A stretch of DNA of 64,000 bases from Leuconostoc lactis (GTDB lineage: Bacteria; Bacillota; Bacilli; Lactobacillales; Lactobacillaceae): positions 186,001 through 250,000 of the forward strand of contig NZ_CP042420.1 of assembly GCF_007954625.1 (NCBI RefSeq), read 5' to 3'. Both the position numbers and the translations under genes were made by a program. This document shows, piece by piece, positions 21,404 to 30,638 of the stretch. The stretch's first letter is position 1, and every line of letters begins with the position of its first letter. A model generated the notes under the pieces. That model made no database searches, was not told the origin of the DNA, and was given only the letters and a program-made list of their open reading frames with translations.

Positions 21404-22500
21404 ATGATGTTTCAACACATAAAACGCACAGTCATTTTGGCTGTTTTTTCTAGTGTCGTTGGCTTAATGGGAATTGCCCCAGTTGCCGCTGACCAAACCT
21501 ATCGCGATGCAACACTGACGGGTGCAGAACAACGGCCGTTGGCCTTCAGTCAATCTAAACAACTTATCTTAGGTGATCATGATGACAAACAACGGGCAAC
21601 GGATGCACATATTCAGTTGACTAATACTGATAAGCCAACTGCTAAACGCGCAGCACGTTTGACATACAATCCTGTTGGTTGGCACAACTATCGTTTCAAA
21701 TATGAAAAAGTAACGGTAAAATCAGTAAAGAGTGGTTATTCAATCGTGGCCATTTAGTCGGTTATCAATTCAGCGGCCTCAATGACGAACCTAAAAATTT
21801 GGTGCCTGAAACCGCTTATTTAAATGCCGGTGCCCTTAAAAGCATGAACGCTGCTAATAAGCAATCCATGCTTTATTATGAAAATCATCTGGCCAAGTGG
21901 TTAAAGACACACAAAGGCTACCGCCTCGATTATCAAGTGACACCATTGTATCGCAACGATGAGTTACTACCACGACAAGTACGCTTGGCTTATGTTGGCT
22001 ACAATCCGCGTGGTGAAAAAGTCAAAATTAATCTCCACTCATATCGTGAAGAAAATGGAAATGATGATGCGACTGTCGTCTACCTCAATAATGATAGTCC
22101 AAATGCCATTATTGATTACAGTAATGGTACCGCACGCAACACACTCAATAAAGCAAAAACACTAAAAGCTGAACAAGAAGCAGCTGACCAGGCCAAAGCT
22201 GAAGCCGAAGCTAAGGCCAACGCAGCAGCAGCCGCTCAAGCTGCTGCGGAAAGCGCTGCTGCAGAAAGTGCTGCGCGCGCCGCTAGTGAGGCCGCTGCGC
22301 AACAAGCAGCAGCGCAATCTCAGGCAGCGACGGCCCAAACTGCTGTCGCCCCCGCACCAGCCACTGGTAACATTAATAATACTGGGGCATACAAATGGGC
22401 TATTCAAGATGGCTATACTTGGCAAACCCGTAAAGGCCACTCAACACGTGTTGCACCTGGTGGTGCATTGCCAGCAGGTTATCATTGGCAAGTTCAATAA
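21404..22500 (+). pseudogene. Secreted DNA/RNA non-specific endonuclease (EndA/NucA-like), frameshifted
   Basis: The first frame (21404-21757) has a signal peptide ending VAADQ and about 90 residues of nuclease domain. The second frame, usable from about 21721 and ending at 22500, continues with the active-site block FNRGHLVGYQFSGLNDEPKN and PETAYLNAG, the family's RGH catalytic histidine region. One base seems lost in the A run at 21727-21729 (GTAAAG): with GTAAAAGAG the protein reads KSVKEWLFNRGH without a break. The first frame stops right inside the active-site codons, so the product as read is inactive. The tail has an Ala/Glu-rich linker and a short GYTWQTRKGHSTRV domain. No canonical slippery heptamer is visible, so programmed frameshifting is unlikely. 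Two ribosome sites (GGGAG, AGGAG) precede the ATG. Confidence 0.8.
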
Positions 22501-22521
22501 ATTACCATACAACGACAAAAT

Positions 22522-22545
22522 AAAAAAGCGCATAAGCGCTTTTTT
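22522..22545. terminator. Terminator of the nuclease gene
   Basis: AAAAAAGCGC and GCGCTTTTTT form a short stem with a T run. Confidence 0.8.
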
Positions 22546-22612
22546 ATTTTGAGTCATCATCTGCGAACGGTGCTGATCACAACACGTCTTTAAAACTACT
22601 CAAGCACGGTTA

Positions 22613-22894
22613 CTAGTTTTCTAAACTATTTACTTCGGATGACAATTGGTACGTTCGCCCATAAGCATCTCTTGTTAGCAAACCAAAATCTACTAATGCG
22701 CGTCTTAGCAATGGATAGTCCGCATAATCGGACCAACGCCGCAATACTAAATTAACGTCCTGTTCATCGTACGTTTTATCACTGTCAAACTTACTGGCTA
22801 AATAAGCAATCACGTCACGCTTTTTATGGTATTTCGCTGGCCATTGTATCAAGACCCCATCGTCATTTAAATAGGCTGTAATCCCCTGTGTCAT
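22613..22894 (-). CDS. DUF2087-domain protein
   Basis: 93 residues from ATG 22894, chosen because GGGAGG lies 5 bases upstream; a longer in-frame extension to 23035 has no family resemblance. The sequence VLIQWPAKYHKKRDVIAYLASKFDSDKTYDEQDVNLVL and LLRRALVDFGLLTRDAYGRTYQL is the DUF2087 pattern, a small winged-helix-like domain also found fused to MarR/ArsR-type regulators. Function unknown; possibly nucleic-acid binding. The minus strand has TATAAT at 22945-22940 as a possible -10. Confidence 0.75.
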   Translation of the reverse strand: MTQGITAYLNDDGVLIQWPAKYHKKRDVIAYLASKFDSDKTYDEQDVNLVLRRWSDYADYPLLRRALVDFGLLTRDAYGRTYQLSSEVNSLEN

Positions 22895-23232
22895 TTGTTC
22901 CCTCCCGTTTTTCTGCAATTCTAATATTAAGTTGTCTCTATTATAAACCTCATTAAATTTTAATTCTAGTAAAATCGACAAGCCCTGATTAGCGACTTGA
23001 TTAATGCGTGCATGTGTCAAATTGCGTTGACACAATACTGGTTTAATAATAAAATTGCAATATAAAATATCATTTTCCTATTTAAGTTTATCTAACACCG
23101 ACGCAATCCAGTGCGTTACTGCGTCTTGAAATGCTAAACGTTAAACATTTACCAAACATGTTAACTAGCCTTTAATCCCTAACATCACATGTGCTGAGCA
23201 ACCACACTAAAAGGCTAAGGAGAGATTTTTTC
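22895..23232. other. Intergenic region with divergent promoters
   Basis: 338 bases without a convincing gene. Contains a dyad GACGCA...TGCGTC (23100-23125) of unknown role and, for the rightward gene, TTTACC (23148-23153), 17 bases, TTTAAT (23171-23176). Otherwise AT-rich with nothing recognisable. Confidence 0.5.
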
Positions 23233-23823
23233 ATGGCGAAAAAGATTGTTGATGAGAATAGCAACACAGACATTCAAAAGAAGCCATTTTATAAGCGCGG
23301 TTGGTTTTGGACACTAGCGATCATTGTCGTGCTTGTGATTGCGGCAATTGGTCGAGCAGACGACAGCGCAAAAAAGGTTTCCTCTGAACATAAAACAACT
23401 TCTTCAGCTAAGGTCAACCACAAAACCTTCAAAGTTGGTGATACTGTCAAGGCAGATGGCGTTACGTTAAAACTCAATAAAGTGGACTATTATAACGGTA
23501 GTTCAATTTCAACACCAGATTCTGGCAAGATGTTTGTGATGGTGAATGTCACCATTACCAATGTTGATCGCAACAAAGTCAGCTACAATCCATTAGATTT
23601 CAAATTAGACGATAATGGCAACCAAACTGACCTAACAGAAATTGTGCTAGACGATAACGGTCACAAAGTCGTCGGTGATGATTTGAAGTACGGTGACCTG
23701 GCCAAGGGGGCTTCCGTTACTGGCACACTCGTCGGTCAAGCTGTCCAAACAGATAAGCTCAAGTTAATTTACACAGGATCACTATTCTCAAAGGATGAGA
23801 AAATTACCTTTGACCTCGACTAA
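23233..23823 (+). CDS. Membrane-anchored DUF4352-domain protein
   Basis: 196 residues. A short cytoplasmic N-terminus, one membrane helix (FWTLAIIVVLVIAAIG, about 28-43), a Lys/Ser/Thr-rich spacer, then a beta-sandwich domain with the DUF4352 pattern: VKADGVTLKLNKVDYYN, GKMFVMVNVTITNVDRNKVSYNPLDFKL, KGASVTGTLVGQA. DUF4352 proteins are extracellular and of unknown role, often in phage or stress contexts. Start 23233 was chosen because AAGGAGAG is 8-9 bases upstream. No lipobox cysteine. Confidence 0.85.
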   Translation: MAKKIVDENSNTDIQKKPFYKRGWFWTLAIIVVLVIAAIGRADDSAKKVSSEHKTTSSAKVNHKTFKVGDTVKADGVTLKLNKVDYYNGSSISTPDSGKMFVMVNVTITNVDRNKVSYNPLDFKLDDNGNQTDLTEIVLDDNGHKVVGDDLKYGDLAKGASVTGTLVGQAVQTDKLKLIYTGSLFSKDEKITFDLD

Positions 23824-23893
23824 TCCTTTATGCCCTTTTGGGCGTACATATATAGGCTAACCACCACATTATGATCGCACACAGGAGATGATT

Positions 23894-24049
23894 ATGACGA
23901 CAGCAGTACAAGTTATTTTTCTATTATTTGGCGCCCTACTGATTGGCGCATCAAAAAAACCAAACCCACGCCAACTCTACCAAAAATATATTGGTTATGC
24001 ATTGCTCATTATCGGACTGATTATTTTAGCATACCGACTATTTAGCTAA
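23894..24049 (+). CDS. Small two-helix membrane protein (51 residues)
   Basis: ATG with GGAG six bases upstream opens a 51-codon frame: a hydrophobic segment VIFLLFGALLIG, a basic hinge KKPNPRQLYQK, a second hydrophobic segment YALLIIGLIILAYRLF. It lies 70 bases after the DUF4352 gene and has a terminator-like stem behind it. No family recognised. The coupling of a good ribosome site, membrane-hairpin design and flanking genes of similar type supports a real small protein. Confidence 0.6.
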   Translation: MTTAVQVIFLLFGALLIGASKKPNPRQLYQKYIGYALLIIGLIILAYRLFS

Positions 24050-24071
24050 CGCGGTTCACTCAGGCAACAAC

Positions 24072-24106
24072 AAAAATCACCTAATCGATCATAAGACGTG
24101 ATTTTT
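24072..24106. terminator. Terminator-like hairpin
   Basis: AAAAATCAC pairs with GTGATTTTT after a 17-base loop, between the 51-codon gene and the next membrane protein gene. Confidence 0.55.
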
Positions 24107-24119
24107 AGAAAGGTATATC

Positions 24120-24410
24120 ATGCTATATTTAACAGTCAAATTCATCATGACGCTCATTTTTTGGTTCTTAATTTTCAATTTATTCAATTTTATTTTTGAA
24201 AAACAAAAAGAAACAAATTATGGTGTCGTCAAGTTCGTCAATCAATTACGTTCGACACAATATACCGTATTTATTTTAAGCGTATTGCTAATCGGCTTTA
24301 TCTTGAACTGGTTCATCACACAGGGTGATTTTTATTACAAATGGCTGTTCATCTATTCAATCGTGCTCATATATTTGTTTTGTTTAAACAAATATCGAGA
24401 TAAAAAGTAA
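24120..24410 (+). CDS. Small membrane protein of unknown function (96 residues)
   Basis: Three predicted membrane helices (about 5-27, 48-66, 72-89) with a short charged loop EKQKETNYGVVKFVNQLRSTQ. Ribosome site AGAAAGG lies 7 bases before the ATG. No family recognised. It stands with a DUF4352 protein and a 51-residue membrane protein in a small accessory cluster next to a tRNA gene, a place where laterally acquired genes often sit; the sequence itself does not prove transfer. Confidence 0.65.
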   Translation: MLYLTVKFIMTLIFWFLIFNLFNFIFEKQKETNYGVVKFVNQLRSTQYTVFILSVLLIGFILNWFITQGDFYYKWLFIYSIVLIYLFCLNKYRDKK

Positions 24411-24436
24411 CTGTTCGACAGGATATTTTTTGCCAT

Positions 24437-24482
24437 AAAAAAGGTGTTACAGTAAGTTTCTTTGAAACTTAATGCAACACCT
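24437..24482 (-). terminator. Terminator of tRNA-Glu
   Basis: On the minus strand AGGTGTT..TAAGTTTC pairs with GAAACTTA..AACACCT and a T6 run follows; a long stem about 12 bases after the tRNA 3' end. Confidence 0.8.
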
Positions 24483-24494
24483 CGAAATACTTAG

Positions 24495-24566
24495 TAGCGC
24501 TAGAGGGGATCGAACCCTCGATTTCGGCCTGAGAAGCCGACGTCTTAACCACTTGACCATAGCGCC
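24495..24566 (-). tRNA. tRNA-Glu, anticodon CTC
   Basis: A 72-nt cloverleaf folds cleanly: acceptor GGCGCTA/TAGCGCT, D stem GTC/GAC, anticodon stem TCGGC/GCCGA with loop TTCTCAG, variable AATC, T stem GAGGG/CCCTC. The anticodon (24533-24531) is CTC, reading GAG. The 1-72 pair is G-U and no CCA is encoded. The D-arm GGTTAAGAC matches Gram-positive tRNA-Glu. Most Firmicutes manage with TTC only, so this is probably a second isoacceptor. Confidence 0.93.
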
Positions 24567-24938
24567 ATAACAAAATATAAGTATACCGAAAAAATGCTGC
24601 CCCGTCAACAATCAATCAAAAATTCTGACTCGTGCGATTAAGCTTGGCACTGATGACCAATATGACGCAACGCTTACCTTGGCAAGCGTCCGAATCATCA
24701 ATCCTCATTTGGCCCTTGCCTTTACATTTAATGTTAAGTTCGCTACACTCAAAGTACCAATTGTATAATACGTTACTGAATCCTGATAGACAATTAGAAA
24801 ATACGTCAAATGACATCGAAGAAACAAGTAAAAAATTCGTATCATTTTATATGACGAACGTTAAACCATACTTGCACATTTCGCCTATCAAATGCCACTT
24901 CAGATCGTCACATACGCAGTTAATATAAGGAGCACAGT
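24567..24938. other. Intergenic region upstream of the NatA-like gene
   Basis: 372 bases. A TATAAT at 24764-24769 could be the -10 of the ABC operon, but no -35 fits well. Short open frames here lack ribosome sites and family resemblance. Nothing else recognised. Confidence 0.4.
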
Positions 24939-25832
24939 ATGATCCAACTGACCCAACTCACTAAAAAGTTCAACAGCAAATTAGCCGTTAACCAATTAAA
25001 CATGACACTTGAGCCAGGTCAAGTAATGGGTTTAATCGGACAAAACGGTGCCGGTAAAACGACGACTTTCCGTATGATTCTTAACTTCATTACGCCGACT
25101 TCCGGCACGATCACTTGGGATAATCGTCCCATCACGCAACAAGATAAGCAACGTATTGGCTTTCTCCCTGAAGAGCGTGGCTTGTATCAAAAGTTAACGA
25201 TTGAAGAGCAAATATTATATTTCGCTGAACTACACGGCATGCGACGGGCAGATGCCCGAACAGCACTAAGTGATTGGCTCAAAAGACTTGATGTTGTGGG
25301 AAAAGCAACGGACAAAGTGCAGTCCTTGTCAAAAGGTAATGCACAAAAAGTTCAAATGATTGCCTCGCTCATTTTTAATCCTGAATTTATCATTTTAGAT
25401 GAGCCCTTTTCTGGTCTTGATCCTGTCAACACCAGCATTATGATGAACGAAATCATCCGGATGCGCGATCAAGGTGCCATGATTATTTTTTCAAGCCATG
25501 ATATGGACAACGTCACAAAAATTTCAGACCAACTCACCATGCTTAAAAAAGGTGAAGTTATTCTACAAGGCGGCGTGCAAGAAATTCGTGAACAGTTTGG
25601 TCGGACAAAAATCTACGTTGAAGGGTCCTTCACACAAGCCGAGTTGGCCCAGTTATCAGGGGTTGTTAGTGTCACCCCACGCGGCGCAGGCTTTGACCTC
25701 GTTGTCACAGATGAAGCTGTGGGTCATGATATTTTCAACTATGTTACCCGAAACGGCTACATTCCGGCCTTCTCTCAACAACCCCCAACACTAGATGATA
25801 TTTTCCGACAGGAGGTCGCTCACAATGCCTAA
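24939..25832 (+). CDS. ABC transporter ATPase, NatA-like
   Basis: 297 residues. Walker A GQNGAGKTTTF, Q-loop region FLPEERGLYQKLT, signature LSKGNAQKVQ, Walker B FIILDEPFSGLDP and H-loop SSHD, followed by about 80 residues of the C-terminal domain typical of NatA/DrrA-type exporters. The FLPEERGLY motif marks the NatA (sodium/drug export) branch. Ribosome site AAGGAG precedes the ATG. The permease gene starts inside its last codons, so both form one transporter. Substrate unknown. Confidence 0.92.
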   Translation: MIQLTQLTKKFNSKLAVNQLNMTLEPGQVMGLIGQNGAGKTTTFRMILNFITPTSGTITWDNRPITQQDKQRIGFLPEERGLYQKLTIEEQILYFAELHGMRRADARTALSDWLKRLDVVGKATDKVQSLSKGNAQKVQMIASLIFNPEFIILDEPFSGLDPVNTSIMMNEIIRMRDQGAMIIFSSHDMDNVTKISDQLTMLKKGEVILQGGVQEIREQFGRTKIYVEGSFTQAELAQLSGVVSVTPRGAGFDLVVTDEAVGHDIFNYVTRNGYIPAFSQQPPTLDDIFRQEVAHNA

Positions 25833-27051
25833 TGGACTCATGATCGTCATTAAACAGACGTACCGTAATCATTTCAAATCTCGCGGTTATTGGCTCTTAG
25901 TCCTCTCGCCAATCATTTTTGCTGGTATTATTGCTGCGGTTGTCTTTGGCATTACAAAAATGCAAGGCAACACCACCCCAAATGTGGCAGTCGTCGGCAA
26001 CCCTGCTGTACGCCAAGTCATGATTAAAAGCGAAAAAAACCTCGATCTGAAAGTATCACGTATAACAACACAAGCAGAAGCAAACAAATCACTCGACAAG
26101 CAAACCCTTGACGGTGTTCTCACTTTTAATGCTAATGGTGCCACACTCACGACACAGCCTAAAAGTAACAAAATCAATCAAGAGGCAATCAGCAGTGTCT
26201 TAGGTAATCTGGCCCGCACACAAAAAGCCGCCCAGTACGGTCTCACACCAGAACAGACCCAAGCATTGATACAGCCTTATCAGTTAAAGTCTGTCGTCAA
26301 GCAAGCTGACAACCGTACCACAAATGGTGATAATTCATCAATGGCCAACTACGGCATCGCTGTTGCCATTGGCGTGATCACAATGGTCGTCGTGATGTGG
26401 TATACCTCAATGATTGGCACAGAAATCGCCAACGAAAAGTCGTCACGTATTATGGAAACCTTGTTGGCTGCGACATCATCAAACATTCAATATTTCGGTA
26501 AAATCATTGGTATTTTTGCGCTAACGCTCACACATATGCTCCTTTACTTGGTTGCCGGTATCACTGCCTATATTATCTTTAAAAATAATGCAGCAGTTGC
26601 TGAGATTGCGCATAACTTCTCCGGTATCACTGTAGGATTTACTGTTTATGCTGTTTGCTTTATTTTAGTAGCCGTGGCCTTGTATCTCGTACTGACTGCA
26701 ATCATTGCCTCCCTCGTTAATGATAATTCACAAGTTCAACAAGCTGTTGGTCCCGTGACGGTGCTGGCCATGATTGGTTATTTCTTTAGTTACTTTATGA
26801 CTAACATGCCAAACAATATCGTGATTAAAATTTTAAGTTACGTCCCATTTATTTCACAAAGTATGATGCCTGTCCGCCTGGTTACCAAGGTCGAATCCTG
26901 GCCAGCTGCCATTGTGGCCCTGGCTTTGTCGGCCATTGCGCTAGTCCTTCTAGCTTGGTTTGGCCGTGGTATTTACGCGAAAAACGTCTTGTCATATAGT
27001 GATGACAAGATTATGGCGCAACTCATCCGAAATATCAAACACCGCGATTAA
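25825..27051 (+). CDS. ABC-2 type permease, NatB-like
   Basis: 408 residues from ATG 25825, preceded by CAGGAGG. An N-terminal helix, a large extracellular domain (about 45-165), then five to six helices. The stretch GTEIANEKSSRIMETLLAATSS is the conserved ABC-2 membrane signature seen in NatB/YhaP proteins. Overlaps the ATPase gene by eight bases. NatAB in Bacillus exports sodium; drug or peptide export is equally possible here. Confidence 0.9.
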   Translation: MPNGLMIVIKQTYRNHFKSRGYWLLVLSPIIFAGIIAAVVFGITKMQGNTTPNVAVVGNPAVRQVMIKSEKNLDLKVSRITTQAEANKSLDKQTLDGVLTFNANGATLTTQPKSNKINQEAISSVLGNLARTQKAAQYGLTPEQTQALIQPYQLKSVVKQADNRTTNGDNSSMANYGIAVAIGVITMVVVMWYTSMIGTEIANEKSSRIMETLLAATSSNIQYFGKIIGIFALTLTHMLLYLVAGITAYIIFKNNAAVAEIAHNFSGITVGFTVYAVCFILVAVALYLVLTAIIASLVNDNSQVQQAVGPVTVLAMIGYFFSYFMTNMPNNIVIKILSYVPFISQSMMPVRLVTKVESWPAAIVALALSAIALVLLAWFGRGIYAKNVLSYSDDKIMAQLIRNIKHRD

Positions 27052-27063
27052 ACTGAGGTTCTT

Positions 27064-27528
27064 ATGACAACACCTTTCTTTCTCACCAATAAAAAATGGT
27101 ATACCTTTGAAACCCGCACCACAGCGGATGGGATACCCTTTCAACGTTTTGAACTCACCAACAAAGCGACGCCAGAAGCGATTGCTAGCTTCAAAGCAAC
27201 CATGATTGCCATCGGACCAGAGGGTCAAATCGAGCCGGATAATTTAAATCGCTTTCAACAAGCATTAGGCTATGCCGCACGCCGACACTATCTCTCAGAA
27301 GCACATGGGTTATCTGATAACGAATTAGCCCAAACACTGGCATTTATCAGTTATGCGATTCGCTCTTATCAACTACTCGATGATTCGCTGACACCACCCA
27401 ATACACTCATTTTTAGCAAGCGTATTGCCACACTCTACCGGCAATTTTTGAAGCAACATCCCACCCGTATTGATGATCTCGACCTCAATGCATGGATCAT
27501 TGCCCAAGACCAGCAACTGACACAATAA
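27064..27528 (+). CDS. Conserved-looking hypothetical protein downstream of NatAB
   Basis: 154 residues, soluble, mostly helical after an N-terminal strand region. Segments FELTNKATPEAIASFKATM and LIFSKRIATLYRQFLKQHPTRID show no motif I can name. It follows the permease by 12 bases with GAGG upstream of the ATG and ends in a strong terminator, so it is probably the third gene of the transporter operon, perhaps an accessory or immunity factor. That role is inference only. Confidence 0.75.
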   Translation: MTTPFFLTNKKWYTFETRTTADGIPFQRFELTNKATPEAIASFKATMIAIGPEGQIEPDNLNRFQQALGYAARRHYLSEAHGLSDNELAQTLAFISYAIRSYQLLDDSLTPPNTLIFSKRIATLYRQFLKQHPTRIDDLDLNAWIIAQDQQLTQ

Positions 27529-27557
27529 AAGCCTACGACAATTGTCGTAGGCTTTTT
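27528..27557. terminator. Bidirectional terminator
   Basis: AAAGCCTACGACAATTGTCGTAGGCTTTTTT, a perfect 12-base stem between the convergent NatAB and busA operons. Confidence 0.9.
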
Positions 27558-27560
27558 TGA

Positions 27561-29267
27561 CTAGTCATACCAGCTGTCAGCGAGTTTTTTGTGTGACTTG
27601 AGCCAGTCAGCAGCCGCATCCTTCGGTGATTTACCATTCTGAATGGCTAACATGACACTTTCCATGTCATCTTTCGTCCAGTGGAAGTTATCCAAGACCT
27701 TTTCAAGTTTTGGGTTATCTTGTTTCAAACCTTTGCGGGTAAAGGTTTGAATATTTTCACCCTTACCCATTGTTTCCTTTGGATCAGCCAAATACTTCAA
27801 ATGGTACTTACTAAACATCCAATGTGGTGACCAACCTGTCACAACAATATCTTTTTTAGCTTTGTAGGCCTTATCAAGTGCAATGGCCATCGCACCAGAT
27901 GATGAACCTTGCAACTGCCACCCCTTCAAATTATCATAACTGTCCAATGTTTTTTGCGCACTAGCCATTTCACCAGCCCCAGGCTCAATCCCGGTAATGG
28001 TTTTATCCGCCTGATTAGATAAATCAGCAATTGAATTAGCCGCCATATAATCCGGCACGACTAATCCCGTTTTGGCACCGCGTAAGTTAGGGCCCAGCAT
28101 GTCGACATCATTTTTAAATTTGTTATACAACACTTTATTCGTATATGGCAACCAAGCACTGACAGAAGCGTCAATTTGCCCCTTCGCGACAGATTGCCAC
28201 AAAACAGCACTATCAAGCGGTGTCATGGTCACATTATAACCGTGTTGACGCAAAGATTCAGCTAACACGTTAGTTGACGCCACTTCCGAATCCCATTCCA
28301 CATAACCAAGGTTCACGCGTTGGCCTGTCGCCTTCTGGGTTGTCATCACATTAATGGCACCGCCAGCAATCATAACAAGCACTGTGGCTAGAATCGTCCA
28401 GCGCTTCCAAGGTTTGGTTTCAGCCTTTTGACCTGGTTGTGTTGTTAACTTTTGGGTAAAGCGATCAATAATAATCGCCAGAATCACTAACCCAAGACCA
28501 TTGACGAAACCTAAACCAATGTCAGCGTGTTGCACAGCTGACAAGACACCACGTCCTAAGCCAGGTGCCCCGATCATTGAGGCCGTCACAACCATTGACA
28601 AGGCCAACATAATCGTTTGGTTCGCACCAGCTAAGATCGTGTTACGCGCACTCGGCAATTCTAACTTGATTAACTTTTGCCAAGTTGTTGACCCAAAAGA
28701 ATCAGCTGCTTCAACTAATGATACGGGGACTTGACGAATACCAAGATCCGTCATCCGCACCATTGGTGGCAAAGCAAAGATAATTGAGGCAAACACCCCT
28801 GGCACCACCCCAATTCCGAAGAATGCCACTGCCGGAATTAAGTAAACGAAACCGGGCATCGTTTGCATAAAGTCTAGAATTGGCTTCACAATGGCTGCTG
28901 TTTTTGGCGATTTAGCAGTTAGAATCCCCAATGGAATACCAATAACTAACGAAATAACCGAAGCCATGATAACCAATGTCAACGTACTCATCAAGTCTTC
29001 CCACAGATTTTGGTTGGCCACAATGGCTAAACCAAAAAGGGTAAACGCTGGGAAACCAATTTTTTTAGGTGTAGTTAAAATGGCAATTAACGTGATACCA
29101 GCAATCATTAGCGGCATTGGAATCGCAGTCAAGCCGTTGGTCAAGCCATCCATGACAGCTTGCCCGACGTGTTGCATGACATTAAATAAACCAGATAGAT
29201 GATCGGTTAACCAGTTAACGCCCGCCGTCACCCAGTCTTCTAAGGGTAATTTAGGTATATTAAGCAT
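27561..29267 (-). CDS. busAB: Glycine betaine ABC transporter, fused permease and substrate-binding protein
   Basis: 568 residues. Residues 1 to about 280 are an OpuAB/ProW-type permease (coupling motif region [30 protein letters not shown] and the conserved [15 protein letters not shown]). After a membrane helix near 290-310 comes an OpuAC-type binding domain ([40 protein letters not shown] with the betaine-cage tryptophans). This fusion is characteristic of BusAB/OpuABC of lactic acid bacteria. It imports compatible solutes at high osmolarity. It overlaps busAA by eight bases and is controlled by the divergent BusR. Confidence 0.95.
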   Translation of the reverse strand: MLNIPKLPLEDWVTAGVNWLTDHLSGLFNVMQHVGQAVMDGLTNGLTAIPMPLMIAGITLIAILTTPKKIGFPAFTLFGLAIVANQNLWEDLMSTLTLVIMASVISLVIGIPLGILTAKSPKTAAIVKPILDFMQTMPGFVYLIPAVAFFGIGVVPGVFASIIFALPPMVRMTDLGIRQVPVSLVEAADSFGSTTWQKLIKLELPSARNTILAGANQTIMLALSMVVTASMIGAPGLGRGVLSAVQHADIGLGFVNGLGLVILAIIIDRFTQKLTTQPGQKAETKPWKRWTILATVLVMIAGGAINVMTTQKATGQRVNLGYVEWDSEVASTNVLAESLRQHGYNVTMTPLDSAVLWQSVAKGQIDASVSAWLPYTNKVLYNKFKNDVDMLGPNLRGAKTGLVVPDYMAANSIADLSNQADKTITGIEPGAGEMASAQKTLDSYDNLKGWQLQGSSSGAMAIALDKAYKAKKDIVVTGWSPHWMFSKYHLKYLADPKETMGKGENIQTFTRKGLKQDNPKLEKVLDNFHWTKDDMESVMLAIQNGKSPKDAAADWLKSHKKLADSWYD

Positions 29268-30456
29268 GTTCGTCCTCTCCTTGTGTATCAGCTAACGCTT
29301 CCAAAACACCACCACGAATGATGACACCTTTGACCCGATTGCTGTCGTCAACAACCGCAACAGGGGTTTGGGCATCGTAAATGATTGGCATAATGTCCAC
29401 AATTAACGTGTCTAATGAAACCGTTGGCATCTCAGAAACCACCTCAGTCAGTGGTGTTTTATCACGGCGCGCAGTCACAGCTGCATCAGATGACAAATAA
29501 CCAAGGAGCTCACGGTTACGGTTGACGGCAACCAGACCAGAAACTTCTTCATCCGACATCTTACGCAACGCCACCGTTGGCCCATCGACAGTCAAGTTCG
29601 TCGTTAAGGCTGGAATCATAATACTTTCCGCTGTCAACACCTTTGTCCGATCAACGCCACCGATAAATGTTCGCACATAATCATTGGCTGGATTGGTCAA
29701 AATTTCTTCACCCGTACCGACTTGTTGCAACTGACCATCTTTCATAATGGCAATATGGTCACCAATGTGTAAGGCTTCATTCAAATCGTGCGTAATAAAG
29801 ATAATGGTCTTGCGGACATTCGCCTGCAACTCCAATAGTTCTTCTTGCATTTCACCACGAACCAGTGGATCTAAGGCAGAAAACGCTTCATCCATCAATA
29901 AAATATCAGGATCATTGGTCAATGCACGAGCTAAACCTACACGTTGTTGCATCCCACCAGATAGTTGGGCTGGGTATTGATCTTTAAAACTCAGTAACTT
30001 CGCGTTATCTAAAGCTTTTTCGGCCCGTTGACGCCGTTCGGCCTTGTCAACACCCTGCACTTCTAGCCCGTATTCCGTATTTTCAAGCAACGTCCGATGG
30101 GGAAATAGCCCGAAATTTTGGAACACCATGCTCATCTTTTTACGTCGAATATCCAGCATTTGTTTCTTATTAAACTTCGTAATTTCTTGTCCATCAATAA
30201 AGAGCTGTCCATCCGTTGGTTCAATCAATCGATTGAGCAAACGAATCAAGGTTGATTTTCCGGAACCTGAAAGGCCCATAATCACGAAGATTTCGCCTTC
30301 TTCAATGGTCATGTTGATGTCATACACACCAACCGTACTCCCTGTCTTTTCGACAATCTCGTTCTTACTCTTATTTTGCTTCACCATCTTCAACGCCGCT
30401 TTTGGGCGTTTCCCAAATATTTTGGTTAGGTGCTTTATCTCGACTTTATTCGTCAT
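29260..30456 (-). CDS. busAA: Glycine betaine ABC transporter ATPase with CBS domains
   Basis: 398 residues. The ATPase core has GLSGSGKST (Walker A), [15 protein letters not shown] (signature) and [13 protein letters not shown] (Walker B). The C-terminal 130 residues form a tandem CBS module, which in OpuA senses ionic strength and binds c-di-AMP. The N-terminal [20 protein letters not shown] is the ProV/OpuAA start. ATG 30456 was chosen because GGAGG lies 5 bases upstream; an in-frame GTG four codons earlier overlaps that site. First gene of busAA-busAB, facing busR. Confidence 0.95.
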   Translation of the reverse strand: MTNKVEIKHLTKIFGKRPKAALKMVKQNKSKNEIVEKTGSTVGVYDINMTIEEGEIFVIMGLSGSGKSTLIRLLNRLIEPTDGQLFIDGQEITKFNKKQMLDIRRKKMSMVFQNFGLFPHRTLLENTEYGLEVQGVDKAERRQRAEKALDNAKLLSFKDQYPAQLSGGMQQRVGLARALTNDPDILLMDEAFSALDPLVRGEMQEELLELQANVRKTIIFITHDLNEALHIGDHIAIMKDGQLQQVGTGEEILTNPANDYVRTFIGGVDRTKVLTAESIMIPALTTNLTVDGPTVALRKMSDEEVSGLVAVNRNRELLGYLSSDAAVTARRDKTPLTEVVSEMPTVSLDTLIVDIMPIIYDAQTPVAVVDDSNRVKGVIIRGGVLEALADTQGEDEHA

Positions 30457-30532
30457 GAAATCCTCCACTTCGTTTCAAATGAGCGTTTCTACCCATCTCC
30501 CATTGACTCTGTTTGCGATTTAACTTATACTT

Positions 30533-30608
30533 CAAAGTGACAACTTATTATAAAAACTAGATTGCCTCTCAAAGTGATGTCTTCTATTCTGTCACAAGTT
30601 GTCACTTT
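30533..30608. promoter_or_regulatory. BusR operator region between busAA and busR
   Basis: CAAAGTGACAACTT (30533-30546) is repeated inverted as AAGTTGTCACTTT (30596-30608), exact over 13 bases. Two further half-sites, CAAAGTGA (30570) and TGTCAC (30590), lie between. A minus-strand TATAAT (30552-30547) for busA abuts the first site. GTGACA-type half-sites are what BusR proteins bind; binding here is inferred. Confidence 0.75.
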
Positions 30609-30638
30609 TGTCAAATGAGGTAACTTTTGGAGAGCCAT

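Noticed and set aside
21720..21735. Programmed -1 frameshift in the nuclease gene
   Set aside because: No X_XXY_YYZ heptamer or downstream pseudoknot; only A_AAG is available, so a mutation or error is likelier.
22162..22440. Minus-strand frame rich in Cys/Ser/Leu opposite the nuclease tail
   Set aside because: It is the shadow of the Ala/Glu-rich linker of the nuclease gene; composition explains it.
22895..23035. 47-codon upstream extension of the DUF2087 protein
   Set aside because: The domain begins at ATG 22894 with GGGAGG in front; the extension is not protein-like and lacks a ribosome site.
23100..23125. GACGCA/TGCGTC hairpin as a terminator
   Set aside because: No T run follows on either strand, and neither flanking gene ends there.
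24632..24928. 98-codon plus-strand frame between the tRNA and the NatA-like gene
   Set aside because: No ribosome site, odd composition, no domain resemblance; probably chance.
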